Shown here piece by piece: positions 23,007 through 32,158 of a stretch of DNA of 51,794 nt. The position numbers were made by a program, and so were the translations under genes. The notes under the pieces were generated by a model that was not told the origin of the DNA, did not search any database, and worked only from the letters and a program-made list of their open reading frames with translations. This DNA comes from Neobacillus cucumis. GTDB taxonomy: Bacteria; Bacillota; Bacilli; Bacillales; Cytobacillaceae. The stretch's first letter is position 1. Each line of letters starts with the position of its first letter. The stretch spans positions 1 through 51,794 of the forward strand of contig NZ_JAFBEX010000030.1 in NCBI RefSeq assembly GCF_016908975.1. The letters are read 5' to 3'.

Positions 23007-23974
23007 CTATTCTGAAAGACAAAACGATTCTCGTAACAGGTGGTACAGGATCATTTGGGAAGAAATTTGTCAGTAGAGCTCTAGAAACAGATGTGAAAAA
23101 AGTGATTGTTTTTAGCAGGGATGAATTAAAACAATATGAAATGGCACAGGAGTATACCGATCCGAGAATGCGCTTCTTTATTGGAGATGTTCGTGACAAG
23201 GAGAGACTATTGCGTGCGTTTGAAGGTGTTGATATCGTTGTCCATGCCGCCGCATTAAAACATGTTGGGGTTTGCGAATACAATCCCTTTGAAGCAATCA
23301 AGACGAATATTTTAGGTGCTCAGAATATTATCGATGCGGCCATTGATCGAGGCGTGGAAAAAGTAATTGCGTTAAGTACCGATAAAGCTGCCAATCCAAT
23401 AAACCTTTATGGGGCAACAAAATTAGCATCCGATAAATTATTTGTTGCAGCAAATTCTTATTGTGGCTCTAAGAAGACTCGTTTTGCGGTAGTGAGGTAT
23501 GGGAATGTTGTAGGAAGTCGCGGCAGTGTGGTTCCATTTTTTAAAAGGGTAAAAGAAACAGGGGTCATCCCCATTACGGATGAAAGAATGACCCGTTTTT
23601 GGATAACCTTGGATCAGGGGGTACAGTTTGTAATTGATAACCTGGGAAGAATGAGGGGAGGAGAAATTTTCGTTCCCAAAATCCCAAGCATGAAAGTAAC
23701 GGATCTAGCCACTGCTCTTGCACCCGATTGTAAAGTTGAAATCATAGGGATTCGCCCGGGAGAGAAACTGCATGAGACCATGATCACGGAAGATGATGCA
23801 CGCCGTACTTTAGACTATGGTACCTACTATGTTATCCAACCGGAATTCTCTTGGTGGGATACAAAAGACCTAAAAGACGGATCACTCTTACCAAATGGGT
23901 TCAGTTATGTAAGTAATACGAATAGTGAGTGGCTTACAGTGGATGAACTGCGTGGATTAGTAAACGAATATTAG
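23003..23974 (+). CDS. pseB: UDP-N-acetylglucosamine 4,6-dehydratase (pseudaminate pathway)
   Basis: A 323-residue extended-SDR enzyme that converts UDP-GlcNAc to the 4-keto-6-deoxy sugar (with C5 inversion), the first step of pseudaminic acid synthesis. The cofactor motif is TGGTGSFGKKF, followed by FSRDELKQYEM, ALKHVGVCEYNPFEAIKTN and the catalytic region LSTDKAANPINLYGATK. The sequence fits PseB/FlaA1-type soluble proteins, lacking the membrane part of larger relatives. It starts at TTG overlapping the stop of the CgeB gene and is 18 nt upstream of pseC. All six genes pseB-C-F-G-H-I follow in pathway-like order. Confidence 0.92.
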   Translation: MTILKDKTILVTGGTGSFGKKFVSRALETDVKKVIVFSRDELKQYEMAQEYTDPRMRFFIGDVRDKERLLRAFEGVDIVVHAAALKHVGVCEYNPFEAIKTNILGAQNIIDAAIDRGVEKVIALSTDKAANPINLYGATKLASDKLFVAANSYCGSKKTRFAVVRYGNVVGSRGSVVPFFKRVKETGVIPITDERMTRFWITLDQGVQFVIDNLGRMRGGEIFVPKIPSMKVTDLATALAPDCKVEIIGIRPGEKLHETMITEDDARRTLDYGTYYVIQPEFSWWDTKDLKDGSLLPNGFSYVSNTNSEWLTVDELRGLVNEY

Positions 23975-23992
23975 ACGGAAGGAGGACTATGG

Positions 23993-25183
23993 GTGGAACA
24001 TAAACCTATTCGGGATACTTTTCTTCCATACGGACGCCAGTGGATTGATGACGATGATATTGAGGCGGTCACAAGGGTTTTAAAAGGAGATTATCTAACA
24101 ACAGGCCCCTTCATATCTCAATTTGAACAAGCTATAGCCGATTATGCAGGAGCAAAATATGCCGTGAGTTTTGCCAATGGTACATCTGCATTGCATGGTG
24201 CATGCTTTGCAGCCGGGATCATTGAAGGAGATGAAGTCATAACCAGCCCTCTTACGTTTGCGGCAAGTGCAAACTGTGTCTTATATCAAGGTGGTAAGCC
24301 CGTATTTGCAGATGTTGACGAAGAAACCTATAACATAGATCCTAAAGAAATTGAAAAAAAGATTACGAATAAAACGAAAGCGATCATCCCTGTTGATTTT
24401 ACGGGTCAACCAGCTAGCTGGGACGAAATCACTGCAATTGCCAAAAAATATGATCTTGTGGTAATTGAGGATGCCGCCCATGCACTTGGTGCCAGCTATA
24501 AGGGCAATAAGGTGGGATCGTTTAGCGACATGACCATGTTCAGCTTTCATCCAGTCAAGCATATTACATCGGGTGAGGGAGGAATGGTTACCACCAATAA
24601 CAAAGATTACTATGAAAAGCTCTTGCAATTTCGTTCACACGGTATTACAAGAGAACCTAGTAAACTAACGGAAAAACAAGGACCCTGGTATTACGAAATG
24701 CAGTTCCTAGGTTTTAACTACCGTTTAACAGATATTCAAGCAGCACTGGGCATTAGTCAATTGAATAAAATAAATCGTTTTTTAGAGCTAAGAAGGAAAT
24801 ACAGTTCTATGTATAATGAAGCCTTCAAGAATAACTCTATAGTTAAAATTCCTTATCAAGATCCTAATAACAGTTCAAGCTGGCATTTATACATTTTACG
24901 ACTAAACTTGGATCAATTAACGGGAACTAGGGAAGATATTTTTAATGCTTTACTCAAAGAAAATATCGGAGTAAACGTACATTATATTCCTGTTTATTTA
25001 TTACCCTATTATCGAGGGCTCGGATACACACCAGGCCTGTGTCCAAAGGCTGAAAAGCTGTATGAAGAATTTATTACGCTGCCGCTTTTCCCTGCAATGA
25101 ATGAAAAGGATGTTAGAGACGTTATTGATGCGGTAGAAAAAGTGCTTAACCAATACAGAAAATTTAAGGAGGTGATTCTTTGA
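23993..25183 (+). CDS. pseC: UDP-4-keto-6-deoxy-GlcNAc aminotransferase
   Basis: A 396-residue PLP-dependent DegT/DnrJ/EryC1 aminotransferase that adds the 4-amino group in step two of pseudaminic acid synthesis. PLGRQW-like YGRQWIDDDDIEAVTRVLKG begins the protein; SFANGTSALHGACFAAGI, VVIEDAAHALGA and the lysine in SFHPVKHITSGEGGMVTT (Schiff-base Lys near residue 187) are visible. It starts at GTG after the strong SD GGAAGGAGG. Its stop overlaps the TTG of pseF by 4 nt. It appears complete. Confidence 0.92.
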   Translation: MEHKPIRDTFLPYGRQWIDDDDIEAVTRVLKGDYLTTGPFISQFEQAIADYAGAKYAVSFANGTSALHGACFAAGIIEGDEVITSPLTFAASANCVLYQGGKPVFADVDEETYNIDPKEIEKKITNKTKAIIPVDFTGQPASWDEITAIAKKYDLVVIEDAAHALGASYKGNKVGSFSDMTMFSFHPVKHITSGEGGMVTTNNKDYYEKLLQFRSHGITREPSKLTEKQGPWYYEMQFLGFNYRLTDIQAALGISQLNKINRFLELRRKYSSMYNEAFKNNSIVKIPYQDPNNSSSWHLYILRLNLDQLTGTREDIFNALLKENIGVNVHYIPVYLLPYYRGLGYTPGLCPKAEKLYEEFITLPLFPAMNEKDVRDVIDAVEKVLNQYRKFKEVIL

Positions 25184-25926
25184 AAGTGGTATGCATTATT
25201 CAAGCAAGAATGGGATCTAAGAGACTACCTGGAAAGATCATGAAAGAGGTCTTAGGTAAACCATTGCTTGAATATCAAATTGATAGAGTAAGAAGGTCAA
25301 AGTTTATTCAGGAACTGGTGATAGCCACTTCGAAAAATGATTTAGAACAGCCTATTATCGATTTATGTAATAGGCTTTCTGTTGCCTATTTCCGTGGTTC
25401 CGAACTAGACGTTTTGTCCAGATACTGGGAAGCTGCAAAGAAGTATGAAGCAACAGTTGTGGTCCGTCTAACATCAGATTGTCCATTGATGGATCCTGCC
25501 ATAATGGATACACTCATTGCCATATTCTTATCAAAGAGGAACCAATATGATTACATTTCAAATACGATTGAAAGAACCTTTCCACGGGGTTTTGACGTAG
25601 AGGTGTTTTCAATGAATGCCTTAGATGAGGCCCATGAGAAAGCAATAAGTCCAAGCGATCGTGAACATGTGACACCGTATTTTTACCTTCATCCAGAAAA
25701 ATTTAGCCTAGGCAATGTGAAGAATACAATTGATTTAAGTCATTATCGGTTGACTGTTGATACAGAGGAAGACTTTCAATTAATTAAAAATGTGATCCAT
25801 TATCTACATGATAAGCAGGTTGAATCAGCCAAACTTGAAGAGATATCTAGTTTATTACGGGAAAAACCGGAGTGGGCGTTAATAAATGCCCATATCGAAC
25901 AAAAGAAAGTAGATGATTTGATATGA
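25180..25926 (+). CDS. pseF: pseudaminic acid cytidylyltransferase (PseF/SpsF type)
   Basis: A 248-residue nucleotidyltransferase: the N-terminal VVCIIQARMGSKRLPGKIMK is the CTP-binding signature, with VVRLTSDCPLMDP near residue 90. It would activate pseudaminic acid to CMP-Pse. The same fold is found in SpsF of the spore coat polysaccharide operon, and which name suits better depends on the sugar; the adjacent PseG, PseH and PseI favour CMP-Pse. It starts at TTG behind AAGGAGGTG and overlaps both neighbours by 4 nt (ATGA at its end), so it is translationally coupled. Confidence 0.88.
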   Translation: MKVVCIIQARMGSKRLPGKIMKEVLGKPLLEYQIDRVRRSKFIQELVIATSKNDLEQPIIDLCNRLSVAYFRGSELDVLSRYWEAAKKYEATVVVRLTSDCPLMDPAIMDTLIAIFLSKRNQYDYISNTIERTFPRGFDVEVFSMNALDEAHEKAISPSDREHVTPYFYLHPEKFSLGNVKNTIDLSHYRLTVDTEEDFQLIKNVIHYLHDKQVESAKLEEISSLLREKPEWALINAHIEQKKVDDLI

Positions 25927-27014
25927 ATGTAGTGTTTCGTGTGGATGCTTCTAACGAAATAGGATCAGGACATGTAATGAGATGCTTAACACTTGCAGAA
26001 AAATTACGCGAACATGGTGTCACTGCAACGTTTATCTGCAGGGAACATGTCGGGCATTTATGCGATTTAATCGAAGAGAAGGGGTTCAAGGTATTAAAAC
26101 TTCCTGCTCCTTTACGGAATACCCAAATACCATTATTGACTCCACATTCCCATTGGCTAGGTGCTCCATTAGAAGAGGATGCAATTCAGTGCAAACAATT
26201 ACTACAAAGATGCTCTGTGGATTTACTGATTATTGATCATTATGCTATTCACTATGAATGGGAACACATTCTTAGGGGTATCGTCCGTCGAATCATGGTT
26301 ATCGATGATTTAGCAGACCGGAAACACGATTGCGACCTTTTATGTGACCCAACTGTTCTGGATAATCCTAATAAATATAATTTACTCGTACCCACACATT
26401 GCAACACATTCCTTGGTCCTAACTATGTGTTGTTGAGACCTGAATTTTACGAGCAAGGACTCCACTCGAGGCTCCGAACAGGTCCTGTTAAAAGAATTTT
26501 CATTTTTTTTGGCGGTGTGGACCCTACAAATGAAACGGGAAAAGCACTTGCTGCCTTTTTAGAATTAGGGCGGGAAGAGATCCAAGTCGATGTAGTTGTT
26601 GGCCGATCAAACACACATAAAATCAAGTTGAAAGAACTTTGCAATCAATATCCTAATCTGAACTTTCATGTGCAAATAAATAATATGGCCAGAATCATGC
26701 ATCTGGCAGATCTATCGATTGGTGCTGGAGGTTCGGCCACATGGGAACGATGTTATCTTGGTTTACCAACAATTGTATGGAGCATTGCGGAAAATCAGAA
26801 AGAAATTTGTAAGGACCTTGGAAGAAAAAACGTCATAAAATACCTAGGGGATTGCGATTTAGTTAAACAAGAAAATGTAATAGAGAAGCTCAACGAGATG
26901 ATTGAAAATGAACAAGAACGTACAAATATGTCCAGTGCGGGTTTTATATTGATGAAAGGTAATTTGGATCATCACAAACAAATGATAAAGAACATTCTGA
27001 ATTTAGGTGAATAG
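25923..27014 (+). CDS. pseG: UDP-2,4-diacetamido-2,4,6-trideoxy-altropyranose hydrolase
   Basis: A 363-residue GT-B-type hydrolase that removes UDP from the fully acetylated sugar before the condensing step. The N-terminus, VFRVDASNEIGSGHVMRCLT, carries the family's His near residue 17; further blocks are IDDLADRKHDCDLLCDPTV, FFGGVDPTNETGKAL and SIGAGGSATWERCYLGLPTI. It is somewhat longer than the Campylobacter enzyme but normal for Bacillus. It overlaps pseF (ATGA), and its 3' end runs up to the start of pseH. Confidence 0.9.
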   Translation: MNVVFRVDASNEIGSGHVMRCLTLAEKLREHGVTATFICREHVGHLCDLIEEKGFKVLKLPAPLRNTQIPLLTPHSHWLGAPLEEDAIQCKQLLQRCSVDLLIIDHYAIHYEWEHILRGIVRRIMVIDDLADRKHDCDLLCDPTVLDNPNKYNLLVPTHCNTFLGPNYVLLRPEFYEQGLHSRLRTGPVKRIFIFFGGVDPTNETGKALAAFLELGREEIQVDVVVGRSNTHKIKLKELCNQYPNLNFHVQINNMARIMHLADLSIGAGGSATWERCYLGLPTIVWSIAENQKEICKDLGRKNVIKYLGDCDLVKQENVIEKLNEMIENEQERTNMSSAGFILMKGNLDHHKQMIKNILNLGE

Positions 27015-27015
27015 T

Positions 27016-27528
27016 ATGGACTATGAATTAAGGTCATTAACCGAGGAAGACAAGGATTTAATCTTTAAATGGAGAAATTTGAAGTTTATTCGTTCTAATA
27101 TGTTTAATGATAAAATAATCCCTTATGAAGATCACTGTCAATGGTTCGCTAATACCCTTACGAATCATGCCGAGCACTACCGCGTATTTGTGAAACATAC
27201 ACAACCATTGGGTCTTGTTTCATTTAAAAAGAGTGATTCGCAACATCTAGATTATTTCTGGGGATTTTATATCGGCGAACTGGATGCACCTAAGGGCGCT
27301 GGTTCAATCATGGGAAGTTTAGCGTTAGATTATGCTTTTGAAAGTTTAAATGCGAAAAGAATTATCGGGGAAGTACTATCTACTAATAAAAAAAGTGAGG
27401 CGTTTCATCGAAAACTAGGCTTTAAACAAGATTTACGTTATAAAAACAGTATTTACCGAAATGGTCAGTTTATTACGATTAATAGGTTCATCTTAGATAA
27501 AGAAATCTGGGAGTTTCATAGATCATAA
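27016..27528 (+). CDS. pseH: GNAT N-acetyltransferase (pseudaminate pathway)
   Basis: A ~170-residue acetyltransferase that would acetylate the 4-amino group of the UDP-amino sugar using acetyl-CoA. YELRSLTEEDKDLIFKWRNL starts the GNAT fold, the acetyl-CoA loop is around GAGSIMGSLALDYAF, and ALNAKRIIGEVLSTNKKS-like SLNAKRIIGEVLSTNKKSEA followed by FHRKLGF is diagnostic for the PseH/RimJ group. The GTG at 27007 lies within the SD AGGTGA; the ATG at 27016 is the better start. It overlaps pseG by a few bases only if the GTG is used. Confidence 0.87.
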   Translation: MDYELRSLTEEDKDLIFKWRNLKFIRSNMFNDKIIPYEDHCQWFANTLTNHAEHYRVFVKHTQPLGLVSFKKSDSQHLDYFWGFYIGELDAPKGAGSIMGSLALDYAFESLNAKRIIGEVLSTNKKSEAFHRKLGFKQDLRYKNSIYRNGQFITINRFILDKEIWEFHRS

Positions 27529-27561
27529 TTTAAATTTAATTCACTTGAAAGGGTGTAATTA

Positions 27562-28617
27562 ATGATGGAAATGAATCTGGGAGGAAGAATGGTTGGACCT
27601 AATCATCCTCCTTTTATTATTGCAGAAATGTCTGGAAATCATAATCAATCCTTGGAACGTGCTTTACAAATCGTCGAGGCTGCTGCGGAAGCTGGTGCAC
27701 ATGCCTTGAAAATACAAACCTATACGGCTGATACAATGACCATTAATCTAGATACAAAAGATTTTCAAATCAATGACCAATCAAGTTTATGGAAAGGAAA
27801 TAATCTTTATAAACTCTATCAGCAAGCATATACTCCATGGGAGTGGCATAAACCCATATTCAACAAAGCAAAGGAACTAGGAATGATCCCATTTAGCACT
27901 CCATTTGATCATACAGCCGTAGACTTTTTAGAGGAATTAAACGTACCTATGTATAAAATTGCTTCATTTGAAAACAATGATCTCCCCTTAATTAAAAAGG
28001 TTGCAGCCACAGGGAAACCTCTAATTATCTCAACTGGAATGGCCACAATCGAGGAATTAGAAGAAACTGTCCAAACCGCCAGGGCATTCGGATGTAAAGA
28101 TTTAATTCTCTTAAAATGTACGAGTACCTACCCTGCTTCACCCGAAAATACCAATATCACTACAATTCCCGATATGAGGGACCGTTTTGGATGTCAAGTA
28201 GGTTTGTCCGACCATACGATGGGGATTGGTGTTGCTGTGGGCAGCATTGCTTTAGGTGCAACCATAATTGAAAAACATTTTACCATCTCTAGAGCTGAAA
28301 AAGGAGTGGATTCCGCCTTTTCGATGGAACCTGATGAAATGAAATCATTGGTTATCGAAGCAGAACGTGTCTGGCGATCATTAGGTCATGTAAGCTACGG
28401 AACAACTTCGGAAGAAAAAAAATCGTTGAAATTCCGAAGGTCAATCTATGTGGTAAAAGACATAAAACCCGGGGACATTCTTACGACAGACAATCTTAGA
28501 GTTATTCGTCCCGGGTTTGGTTTGGCCCCAAAATACTACGACCAGTTAATCGGAAAAACGGCAGCAAAAGAAATAAAGGCTGGAACTCCAACCGATTTTT
28601 CACTATTAGAAGAATAA
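27562..28617 (+). CDS. pseI: pseudaminic acid synthase
   Basis: A 351-residue NeuB-type enzyme condensing the free 6-deoxy-diacetamido sugar with phosphoenolpyruvate to give pseudaminic acid. The TIM-barrel N-terminal part has FIIAEMSGNHNQSLERALQI, PFSTPFDHTAVDFLEE and DHTMGIGVAVGSIALGATII; the C-terminal SAF/antifreeze-like domain is at SIYVVKDIKPGDILTTDNL. Length is typical. It follows pseH by 33 nt after the SD GAAAGGGTG and ends the operon at a bidirectional terminator. It is also homologous to SpsE of the sps operon. Confidence 0.9.
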   Translation: MMEMNLGGRMVGPNHPPFIIAEMSGNHNQSLERALQIVEAAAEAGAHALKIQTYTADTMTINLDTKDFQINDQSSLWKGNNLYKLYQQAYTPWEWHKPIFNKAKELGMIPFSTPFDHTAVDFLEELNVPMYKIASFENNDLPLIKKVAATGKPLIISTGMATIEELEETVQTARAFGCKDLILLKCTSTYPASPENTNITTIPDMRDRFGCQVGLSDHTMGIGVAVGSIALGATIIEKHFTISRAEKGVDSAFSMEPDEMKSLVIEAERVWRSLGHVSYGTTSEEKKSLKFRRSIYVVKDIKPGDILTTDNLRVIRPGFGLAPKYYDQLIGKTAAKEIKAGTPTDFSLLEE

Positions 28618-28627
28618 AAATGCAAAT

Positions 28628-28665
28628 AAAATAAGGACCTGCCATTTGGTACATGTCCTTATTTT
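28628..28665. terminator. bidirectional terminator between pseI and spsB
   Basis: aaaataaggac (28628-28638) pairs with gtccttatttt (28655-28665). A-tracts and T-tracts in the stem serve both convergent genes. Confidence 0.8.
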
Positions 28666-28706
28666 ATGAAAAATATAAGTAATCAAAATTACCACTTCCG
28701 CTTGGT

Positions 28707-30110
28707 CTATTTATCGTTAATTTTATCTATTAATCTACTTGCCGAAAATCCATCAATATAAAGTCCTTTTATATATTGATTCCTTATTTCAAGATAAGCT
28801 TCCTTATGCTGTGGTGAAGTAAAGTAATTATTGACGACACTGTATAATTGATCGGGATCTTTTTGTTTATGTTCACCTAAACTATCAAAATAGTCATACG
28901 GCCGATTACTGTTTAGAAAGTCGTAGACGAAAACTGGCTTGTTAAATAAAATACTTTCAAGTACAACAGTAGATAAAGTAGAAATGACACCATCAATATG
29001 AGGAAGTAGTTCATATAAGCAGTTCTCTTTTGATGTTAGTACTTTTACTGATTGGTACTTTTTTTCAAAAGTTTGATATAGCTTATACTTACCCTTGGCA
29101 ATTTCCCAAGGATGGGGCTTAATAATGAATTGAAATTGAGTATTACCGATTAGATTCGTCATTAACTTTGTAAATTTAGCATCATCTATACTAGGACCTG
29201 TTATGACTAATAACTGAGTTTTGGTTGAATCGAGGTTTAATTTTCTTAAAAATTCTTGATGGTTAATCGTTTTTTTGTAAAAAATTTCATCATATTTAGG
29301 ATGGCCAATCTCCGCTATCCGCTCTATTGTGACTCCTCTTTGTGTATACCAATTTTTCTCGTATTCACCATATGCGGCAACAGAACGTGTAAAAACAGGC
29401 ATAAATGCCTCTTCTCCCATTAAAATCCCGTGCTGAAGACATATACTTTTTATGCCATGCATGGAACCAACAATAGCGAGCGATCTGCTTACCATATCTT
29501 CTGTTGTTCCAACAATAATCGCGGATATGGTGAGTTTCTCAAATAGATTAAAAGCAGCATTAAGTGTTTTAATAATTGAAGGAATCCGTTTGAGAAACGT
29601 CTGTTGAAAAAAATCATTACTAAAGGCGGGATGATGCTCTAATTTTCCAAATAACGATTTTGCTTTTTTCACGAGATCATTAGAAATTTCTTCTGTTGAT
29701 TCTTCATAGTTATCCAGCCTCTCAGTTGGAATTCCGTGAAGATGTGTTTTTTTAGAACGGGAAAGAATGAGGGTTTTTCCTTGATCAAACCATTGTTGAT
29801 AACTACGCTCCGGAATCCGGGTATAATCATAATTTATCAGAATCCTCCCGTCCGTTTTTATGGTCTTCGAAGGAAGTATACTATCGGGTATCCATTTATC
29901 AAAATAGGGTTGCAGCATCTCTTGTTTCAAATCAGGGTATTTTCCACTGATAGGAAAATCGTCTTTTTCCATTTTCGTTTTCAGTTCTTGGTCAATTTGC
30001 TGATAAAAATTTGTTAGTAAGGGAATAGGAATCCCTTTATAGGTAAAGTTTTTGAAACGTTCAACAAACTCGCGATAGATCCCCCAGTAATTTTTCAAGT
30101 AAGTATTCAT
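28707..30110 (-). CDS. spsB: SpsB-like polysaccharide glycosyltransferase/glycerophosphotransferase
   Basis: A 467-residue protein of the CDP-glycerol glycerophosphotransferase/capsule-synthesis type, as is SpsB of the B. subtilis spore coat polysaccharide operon. The C-terminal GT-B half has SICLQHGILMGEEAFMPVFT, IAEIGHPKYDEI, FQFIIKPHPWE and ISTLSTVVLESILFNKPVFV, the donor-binding pattern. It overlaps the end of spsA (ATGA, 30107-30110), so the two form one operon reading against the pse genes. The exact donor (CDP-glycerol, CMP-Pse or another) cannot be told here. Confidence 0.78.
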   Translation of the reverse strand: MNTYLKNYWGIYREFVERFKNFTYKGIPIPLLTNFYQQIDQELKTKMEKDDFPISGKYPDLKQEMLQPYFDKWIPDSILPSKTIKTDGRILINYDYTRIPERSYQQWFDQGKTLILSRSKKTHLHGIPTERLDNYEESTEEISNDLVKKAKSLFGKLEHHPAFSNDFFQQTFLKRIPSIIKTLNAAFNLFEKLTISAIIVGTTEDMVSRSLAIVGSMHGIKSICLQHGILMGEEAFMPVFTRSVAAYGEYEKNWYTQRGVTIERIAEIGHPKYDEIFYKKTINHQEFLRKLNLDSTKTQLLVITGPSIDDAKFTKLMTNLIGNTQFQFIIKPHPWEIAKGKYKLYQTFEKKYQSVKVLTSKENCLYELLPHIDGVISTLSTVVLESILFNKPVFVYDFLNSNRPYDYFDSLGEHKQKDPDQLYSVVNNYFTSPQHKEAYLEIRNQYIKGLYIDGFSASRLIDKINDK

Positions 30111-30886
30111 CCAATTTGTCCCCGTTTTAATGCCCTTAAGGAATCTCTTAATTCCTTACATGTTCTTTGCAGTGGTAATTTCTCAGCAAATTCATTGGGA
30201 TTTGAGCTAAAGATCTGAGCATGAATAGACTTAGGCGTAATAGAGTTATAATCTAGTATTTCCGGTATTGGATAGAACGGCCAAAAATGATTGAGTCTCC
30301 AGAAAAATCGGGCATCCCCAAGTCGATAAAATTGGGGGTCTTCGTCCCAATTGGAGCCAAATGTTTCGGTTATAATAGGCAGCAATTCTCTTCTGTGTAT
30401 AATTGAACAATGATCGGTAACACAAGGGGCCAACCATTGAACCACTTTTGCAGGTCTTACAATCGATTTTGTGATTTCCCCATTCTCATTTAAATAATTG
30501 GTTTGTGACGCTGAGTATACAACCATAACTTTTGGGTGGTTTTCTAGATAATCCACCATTTTCTCTAATTTATTCTTATGATAAACATTATCATCCGTTG
30601 CATATGCAATATAGTCTCCTGTGGCGAATTCTAATGCCTGATTAATTAAAACGGCATACCTTGTTTTTGCCACTCTTTCATCAACAGTTTGAATCTCACT
30701 CTTGAAAAATTTTACTCTCTCATCCGTTAAAAATGGTTCAATAGAGTTTAATGTTTTTTCATTTGAATTATCATCCATGATAAATAATTCAAAGTCTTTA
30801 AGAGTTTGGCTTAAGATGGATTGAATGGTTTTCCCGACATACTCATGTTTATTATAGCTGGTGAGAATAATCGATACTTTCGGCAT
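30107..30886 (-). CDS. spsA: spore coat polysaccharide glycosyltransferase SpsA
   Basis: A 259-residue GT2 family glycosyltransferase very close to B. subtilis SpsA in length and sequence. Diagnostic blocks are VSIILTSYNKHEYVGKTIQS, ELFIMDDNSNEKTLNSI, GDYIAYATDDNVYHKNKLEK (the DDN metal-binding motif) and APCVTDHCSIIHRRELLP. It would transfer a sugar from a dTDP-type donor to the spore polysaccharide; B. subtilis SpsA is structurally known as a GT-A enzyme. The rmlA-B-D genes beside it supply a plausible dTDP-6-deoxyhexose. SD GAGGTAG lies 5-6 nt before its ATG. Confidence 0.9.
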   Translation of the reverse strand: MPKVSIILTSYNKHEYVGKTIQSILSQTLKDFELFIMDDNSNEKTLNSIEPFLTDERVKFFKSEIQTVDERVAKTRYAVLINQALEFATGDYIAYATDDNVYHKNKLEKMVDYLENHPKVMVVYSASQTNYLNENGEITKSIVRPAKVVQWLAPCVTDHCSIIHRRELLPIITETFGSNWDEDPQFYRLGDARFFWRLNHFWPFYPIPEILDYNSITPKSIHAQIFSSNPNEFAEKLPLQRTCKELRDSLRALKRGQIG

Positions 30887-30934
30887 TTATCTACCTCGTT
30901 TCTTATTTAAAAATAACCATACTTACATTCTTTA

Positions 30935-30960
30935 TACTTTATGAGATTAAAGGGAATTTT
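30935..30960 (-). promoter_or_regulatory. possible sigma-K-like promoter of spsA
   Basis: On the minus strand CATAAAGTA (30935-30943) fits a sigma-K -10 (CATAnnnTA), but only a weak AC candidate for the -35 lies ~18 nt further up. Suggestive only; sps operons are mother-cell genes in B. subtilis. Confidence 0.3.
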
Positions 30961-31119
30961 GGTACAACTTCAATCAGTTTAATTAAAAATAGGTCATAAT
31001 CGAATTTTTAATTTTCAGCAGAAAGTCTATCTTTCTCAAAGTAGTACCCTTTTTATTTCATGTACATAGAATATTTAAGAGTCGTACTTATTTTGGTTAT
31101 GAGCAAAAGGAGGCAATTC

Positions 31120-31992
31120 ATGAAAGGAATTATTTTAGCAGGAGGAAGTGGGACAAGATTATATCCTTTAACAAGGTCGATATCAAAACAATTATTACCC
31201 ATTTATGATAAACCAATGATTTATTATCCACTTTCAACACTTATGCTTGCCGGAATAAAGGAAATCCTTATAATATCTACTGCGCAGGATACTCCACGTT
31301 TCAATGAATTGCTTGGAGATGGATCAAACTTCGGCATTTCAATAAAATATGAGGTACAAGCATCACCAGACGGAATAGCCTCAGCTTTTATCATTGGAGA
31401 AAAGTTCATTGGCAATGATAATGTCTGCTTAATTTTAGGTGATAATATTTTTTATGGATTTGAGTTCCAATGTTTATTGGACGATGCTGTAAAAAACAAA
31501 AGTGGTGCAACTATATTTGGATATTTTGTTTCCGATCCGGAAAGATTCGGAGTCGTTGACTTTTCAGCCGATGGAAAAGTTACCTCCATCGAGGAAAAAC
31601 CAATTCAACCAAAAACAAATTATGCAGTGACCGGCCTCTATTTTTATGATAACCGCGTGATTGACATCGTAAAAAAATTACAGCCATCTGCAAGAGGTGA
31701 ACTAGAAATAACTGACGTTAATAAGGCTTATTTAGAATTGGGGGAGTTATCAATAAAATTAATAGGTCCTAGTAACGCTTGGATTGACACTGGTACACAC
31801 CATTCATTATTTAATGCCTCACAATTTATAAAGACCATTGAGGAAACTCAAAACATTAAGATTGGTTGCATTGAAGAAATAGCCTTTCAAAAAGGTTATA
31901 TTTCAAAAGATAGACTATATAATTTAGCCAAACCTTTATTGAAAAATGAGTACGGCAAGTACTTAATCGAAGTTGCCATGATCAAAAAATAG
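31120..31992 (+). CDS. rmlA: glucose-1-phosphate thymidylyltransferase (RmlA/SpsI)
   Basis: A 290-residue nucleotidyltransferase that makes dTDP-glucose from dTTP and glucose-1-phosphate. MKGIILAGGSGTRLYPLTRS is the nucleotide-binding signature; GDNIFYGFEF, VVDFSADGKVTSIEEKP and GTHHSLFNASQFI are further family blocks. The ATG at 31120 follows AAGGAGG; the frame upstream (from 31060) is not part of the gene. It starts the rml/spsI-J-K group on the plus strand, divergent from spsA. Confidence 0.9.
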   Translation: MKGIILAGGSGTRLYPLTRSISKQLLPIYDKPMIYYPLSTLMLAGIKEILIISTAQDTPRFNELLGDGSNFGISIKYEVQASPDGIASAFIIGEKFIGNDNVCLILGDNIFYGFEFQCLLDDAVKNKSGATIFGYFVSDPERFGVVDFSADGKVTSIEEKPIQPKTNYAVTGLYFYDNRVIDIVKKLQPSARGELEITDVNKAYLELGELSIKLIGPSNAWIDTGTHHSLFNASQFIKTIEETQNIKIGCIEEIAFQKGYISKDRLYNLAKPLLKNEYGKYLIEVAMIKK

Positions 31993-32158
31993 AGGGTATG
32001 AGATATAATTAGCTTTAAGGTGGCTGGATCCTCGTACCTACTTGACCATAGGAACAAATTTATGAAGTTACAATATAGAGTGAACTATAGTTTTGTCCAA
32101 GAAACTCATCCTTTTCCAGATAGGTCTGAATCTTTTTTAAGAAGGAGTTAAGAGTTAA

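Noticed and set aside
25180..28617. Reading pseF/pseI as spsF/spsE of a B. subtilis-type sps operon rather than a pseudaminate pathway
   Set aside because: The families are homologous, but the presence of PseB, PseC, PseG and PseH between and around them makes the pseudaminate pathway the better explanation; the sps link remains for spsA, spsB and the rml genes.
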